Shown here: piece by piece, positions 12,901 through 14,342 of the stretch
Position numbering within the stretch: the first letter of the stretch is position 1
Layout of the letters: each line of letters begins with the position of its first letter
Notes under the pieces: model-generated
Seen by the model: only the letters and a program-made list of their open reading frames with translations
The model's database searches: none
Told to the model about the DNA's origin: nothing
Source of the DNA: Oscillospiraceae bacterium
GTDB lineage: Bacteria; Bacillota_A; Clostridia; Oscillospirales; Oscillospiraceae
Reading direction: 5' to 3'
Assembly: GCA_017516785.1 (NCBI GenBank)
Contig: JAFXAV010000085.1
Coordinates: 1-14,342 of the forward strand
Length of the DNA: 14,342 nt
Translations under genes and position numbers: made by a program

Positions 12901-12936
12901 AAAAAAGAGAGAGACCCAAGGGCCTCTCTCTTTTTT
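12901..12936 (-). terminator. Terminator of tRNA-Leu
   Basis: A 13-bp perfect stem (12901-12913 with 12924-12936), partly built from A6/T6, directly follows the encoded CCA on the minus strand. T-runs occur on both sides. Confidence 0.88.
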
Positions 12937-13018
12937 GGTGCGGGTGACAGGACTCGAACCTGCACGCTCGCGCGTTGGAACCTAAATCCAATGAGTCTAC
13001 CAATTCCACCACACCCGC
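12936..13018 (-). tRNA. tRNA-Leu (anticodon UAG)
   Basis: 83 bases including an encoded CCA. Minus-strand folding: acceptor GCGGGTG with CACCCGC; anticodon stem TTGGA/TCCAA with loop TTTAGGT, giving anticodon UAG (reads CUA and probably other CUN codons); short class II variable arm CGC-GCGA-GCG; T-arm GCAGG-TTCGAGT-CCTGT. The three-pair D-stem (GTG/CTC) shows a U11-U24 mismatch. Promoter at 13030-13059, terminator at 12901-12936. Confidence 0.95.
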
Positions 13019-13029
13019 ATATCTTGAAT

Positions 13030-13059
13030 ATTCTATCATGGCAGACAGCGGCTTGTCAA
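13030..13059 (-). promoter_or_regulatory. Promoter of tRNA-Leu
   Basis: On the minus strand TTGACA (plus 13054-13059), an 18-bp spacer and TAGAAT (plus 13030-13035), 11 bases before the mature tRNA 5' end. Confidence 0.85.
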
Positions 13060-13091
13060 TCGAAAAAGAGCGGCCTGCGCAGCCGCATATA

Positions 13092-13123
13092 GGTTGAATT
13101 GGTCAATGTGTTCAAAATTAACC
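13092..13123. promoter_or_regulatory. Dyad upstream of the rny promoter
   Basis: GGTTGAATT (13092-13100) and AATTAACC (13116-13123) form inverted arms with one bulge, and TTGAA (13094-13098) with TTCAA (13111-13115) form an inner dyad. It is centred about 70 bases upstream of the predicted rny start. Possible regulator site; no consensus recognised. To its left, 13070-13086 is another short GC hairpin with a T-run on the minus strand and no gene feeding it. Confidence 0.35.
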
Positions 13124-13143
13124 TAAATATTACTCAATTCTTC

Positions 13144-13172
13144 TTGACAATCGCACTTCAGGCAGGTAAAAT
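13144..13172 (+). promoter_or_regulatory. Promoter of rny
   Basis: TTGACA (13144-13149), a 17-bp spacer and TAAAAT (13167-13172). Predicted start near 13179, giving a leader of about 228 nt. Confidence 0.88.
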
Positions 13173-13178
13173 GGACAA

Positions 13179-13406
13179 GGTATGGTGTACGCTGCCCCAG
13201 TCTTTCGACTGGCAACGCGTTTCATAATAACCGGCGTTACGAGCCGGGGTATGCGTTTTGCGCCTCAGGGCGATGAATATTAAGTTTGAATATCACTGTT
13301 TGCCGGGCTTGCCCGGTCAGTTTTCGTGCCTAATTTCATATCCCGGGGCCCATCTCGCCCACCCCTTCGACGTTGAATTCTTTTGAAGGAGGTGTGTTGC
13401 AGGATT
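13179..13406 (+). promoter_or_regulatory. Long structured leader of rny with a Shine-Dalgarno-sequestering stem
   Basis: Non-coding. Hairpins in order: CCAGTC/GACTGG (13197-13202, 13207-13212); a compound stem with AACG and CATA (13214-13217, 13223-13226) pairing TATG and CGTT (13250-13257) around CCGGC/GCCGG (13231-13235, 13243-13247); CGCC/GGCG (13261-13264, 13269-13272); CCGGG/CCCGG (13303-13307, 13312-13316) followed by a short T-run, terminator-like but weak. Finally CACCCCTTC (13360-13368) pairs all nine bases with GAAGG-A-GGTG (13385-13394, one bulged A), covering the AAGGAGG ribosome binding site. No riboswitch class was recognised. Confidence 0.6.
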
Positions 13407-14342
13407 ATGGGAAAGTATATTATTGCCATTATTGTCGGCGTGGTTTGCCTGGCGCTGGGCTTTGTTGCCGGTATCATCTACCGCAAGAAGGTCGCCGAGC
13501 GGGAAATCGGTTCCGCAGAACTGGAAGCCACCCGTCTGATCAATGAAGCCATCCGCAGCGGTGAAAACCGCAAGAAGGAAATGCTTCTGGAAGCAAAGGA
13601 TGAAATCCATCAATCTCGCACAGAGCACGATAAGGAAGTCAAGGAACGCAGAGCGGAAATCTCCAAGCAGGAGCGCCGCCTGGAACAGAAGGAAGCCACT
13701 CTTGACAAGAAGACTGAGGCTTTCGAACGCAAGGAAGAAGAACTGAACCGCCGCCTGGCCAATGTCGCTCAGACTCAGGCTCAGGCAGAAGAAATCAAGA
13801 AGCAGCAGCTGACCACCCTGGAGCAAATTTCCGAACTGACTCAGGAGCAGGCCAAGCAGTATCTGCTGCAGAGCGTGGAAGACGAAGTCCGTCACGATGC
13901 CGCCATGAAGATCAAGGAGATCGAGGCAGAGCTGAAGGATCAGGCTGAAACCACTGCCCGGGAGGTCATCGCCACCGCAATCCAGCGCTGCGCTGCTGAC
14001 CACGCCGCGGAAACCACCGTCTCCGTTGTGGCTCTGCCCAACGACGAGATGAAGGGCCGCATCATCGGCCGCGAGGGCCGCAACATCCGCACCCTCGAGA
14101 CCATCACCGGCGTCGATCTGATCATCGACGACACCCCCGAAGCCATCACCGTGTCCAGCTTTGATCCCGTCCGCCGGGAAATCGCAAGACTGGCACTGGA
14201 GAAGCTCATTGCCGACGGCCGCATCCATCCCACCCGCATTGAGGATATGGTGGAGAAGGCCCGGAAGGAAGTGGACCGCACCATCCGCGAGGAAGGCGAG
14301 CGTGCCTGCTACGAAACCGGCGTTCACAATCTGAACCCCGAA
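13407..14342 (+). CDS. rny: Ribonuclease Y (partial, runs off the window)
   Basis: The first 312 residues of a protein that is usually about 520 long. RNase Y is a membrane-anchored endoribonuclease that starts mRNA decay in many Gram-positive bacteria. Seen here: an N-terminal transmembrane helix (about 4-24), a long charged coiled coil (about 28-200) and a KH RNA-binding domain with [10 protein letters not shown] at 217-226. The catalytic HD domain lies beyond the window. The frame stays open to the last base. I use ATG at 13407, 12 bases after AAGGAGGTG; that spacing is long, and the ribosome binding site can be paired with the upstream leader. Single promoter at 13144-13172. Confidence 0.95.
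   Translation, partial: MGKYIIAIIVGVVCLALGFVAGIIYRKKVAEREIGSAELEATRLINEAIRSGENRKKEMLLEAKDEIHQSRTEHDKEVKERRAEISKQERRLEQKEATLDKKTEAFERKEEELNRRLANVAQTQAQAEEIKKQQLTTLEQISELTQEQAKQYLLQSVEDEVRHDAAMKIKEIEAELKDQAETTAREVIATAIQRCAADHAAETTVSVVALPNDEMKGRIIGREGRNIRTLETITGVDLIIDDTPEAITVSSFDPVRREIARLALEKLIADGRIHPTRIEDMVEKARKEVDRTIREEGERACYETGVHNLNPE

Noticed and set aside
12643..13092. Open frames across 12643-13092 resembling small hypothetical proteins (GAGDRTRTCTLARW-type)
   Set aside because: They are translations of the tRNA-Leu gene, its relic, terminators and the 3' end of the AraC-family gene. Such frames are commonly mis-annotated.
13317..14327. A 336-codon open frame on the minus strand
   Set aside because: Antisense to rny, whose transmembrane, coiled-coil and KH regions are unmistakable on the plus strand. 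No ribosome binding site or domain supports the antisense frame.
1..14342. CRISPR array
   Set aside because: No set of three or more regularly spaced identical repeats was seen. The repeats present are palindromes or a single tandem pair.

Overview
The window comes from a Gram-positive, strictly anaerobic, hydrogen-metabolising bacterium. The best guess is Clostridia, probably an Oscillospirales/Ruminococcaceae-type gut fermenter. The reasons are an electron-bifurcating [FeFe] hydrogenase operon, strong AGGAGG-type ribosome binding sites, an rny (RNase Y) gene, a DUF6485-like cysteine-rich protein and GC-rich palindromic repeats typical of that group. The taxon is an inference. No maturase genes (hydE, hydF, hydG) lie in the window.

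Layout. Bases 1-118 are a modular palindromic repeat. A ZIP-family metal transporter (196-978, minus) is divergent from a Crp/Fnr regulator (1124-1783, plus). They share a short regulatory region with a dyad. From 1845 to 2052 lie a promoter, a structured small RNA of about 155 nt with its own terminator, and a second promoter partly inside that terminator, which reads a small DUF1622 membrane protein (2084-2428).

The centre (2538-10867, minus) is one co-directional block of ten genes behind a near-perfect promoter at 10948-10976, closed by a terminator at 2492-2527. The promoter-proximal half looks like signalling: DRTGG protein, RsbW-like ATPase, a degenerate [FeFe]-hydrogenase homologue (HydS-like), second DRTGG protein, PHP phosphoesterase. 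After a 103-base gap comes the enzyme: HydC/HndA (NuoE-like), a second GHKL ATPase, HndB-like ferredoxin, HydB/HndC (NuoF-like) and HydA/HndD. The enzyme half should couple NAD(P)H and ferredoxin to H2 in the cytoplasm. The signalling half may measure H2 or redox state and adjust expression or activity, but no output protein is obvious.

To the right are a DUF6485-like gene, a 59-residue small ORF, an AraC-family regulator, a decayed copy of a tRNA 3' end, a tRNA-Leu(UAG) gene on the minus strand, and a partial rny gene (13407 to the window end). The rny gene has a strong promoter and a roughly 228-nt folded leader in which the Shine-Dalgarno sequence can be paired away.

The items most worth following up are the hydrogenase-linked signalling module, the small RNA and tandem promoter at 1845-2052, and the rny leader. 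All functional statements rest on reading motifs by eye; no database search was run.
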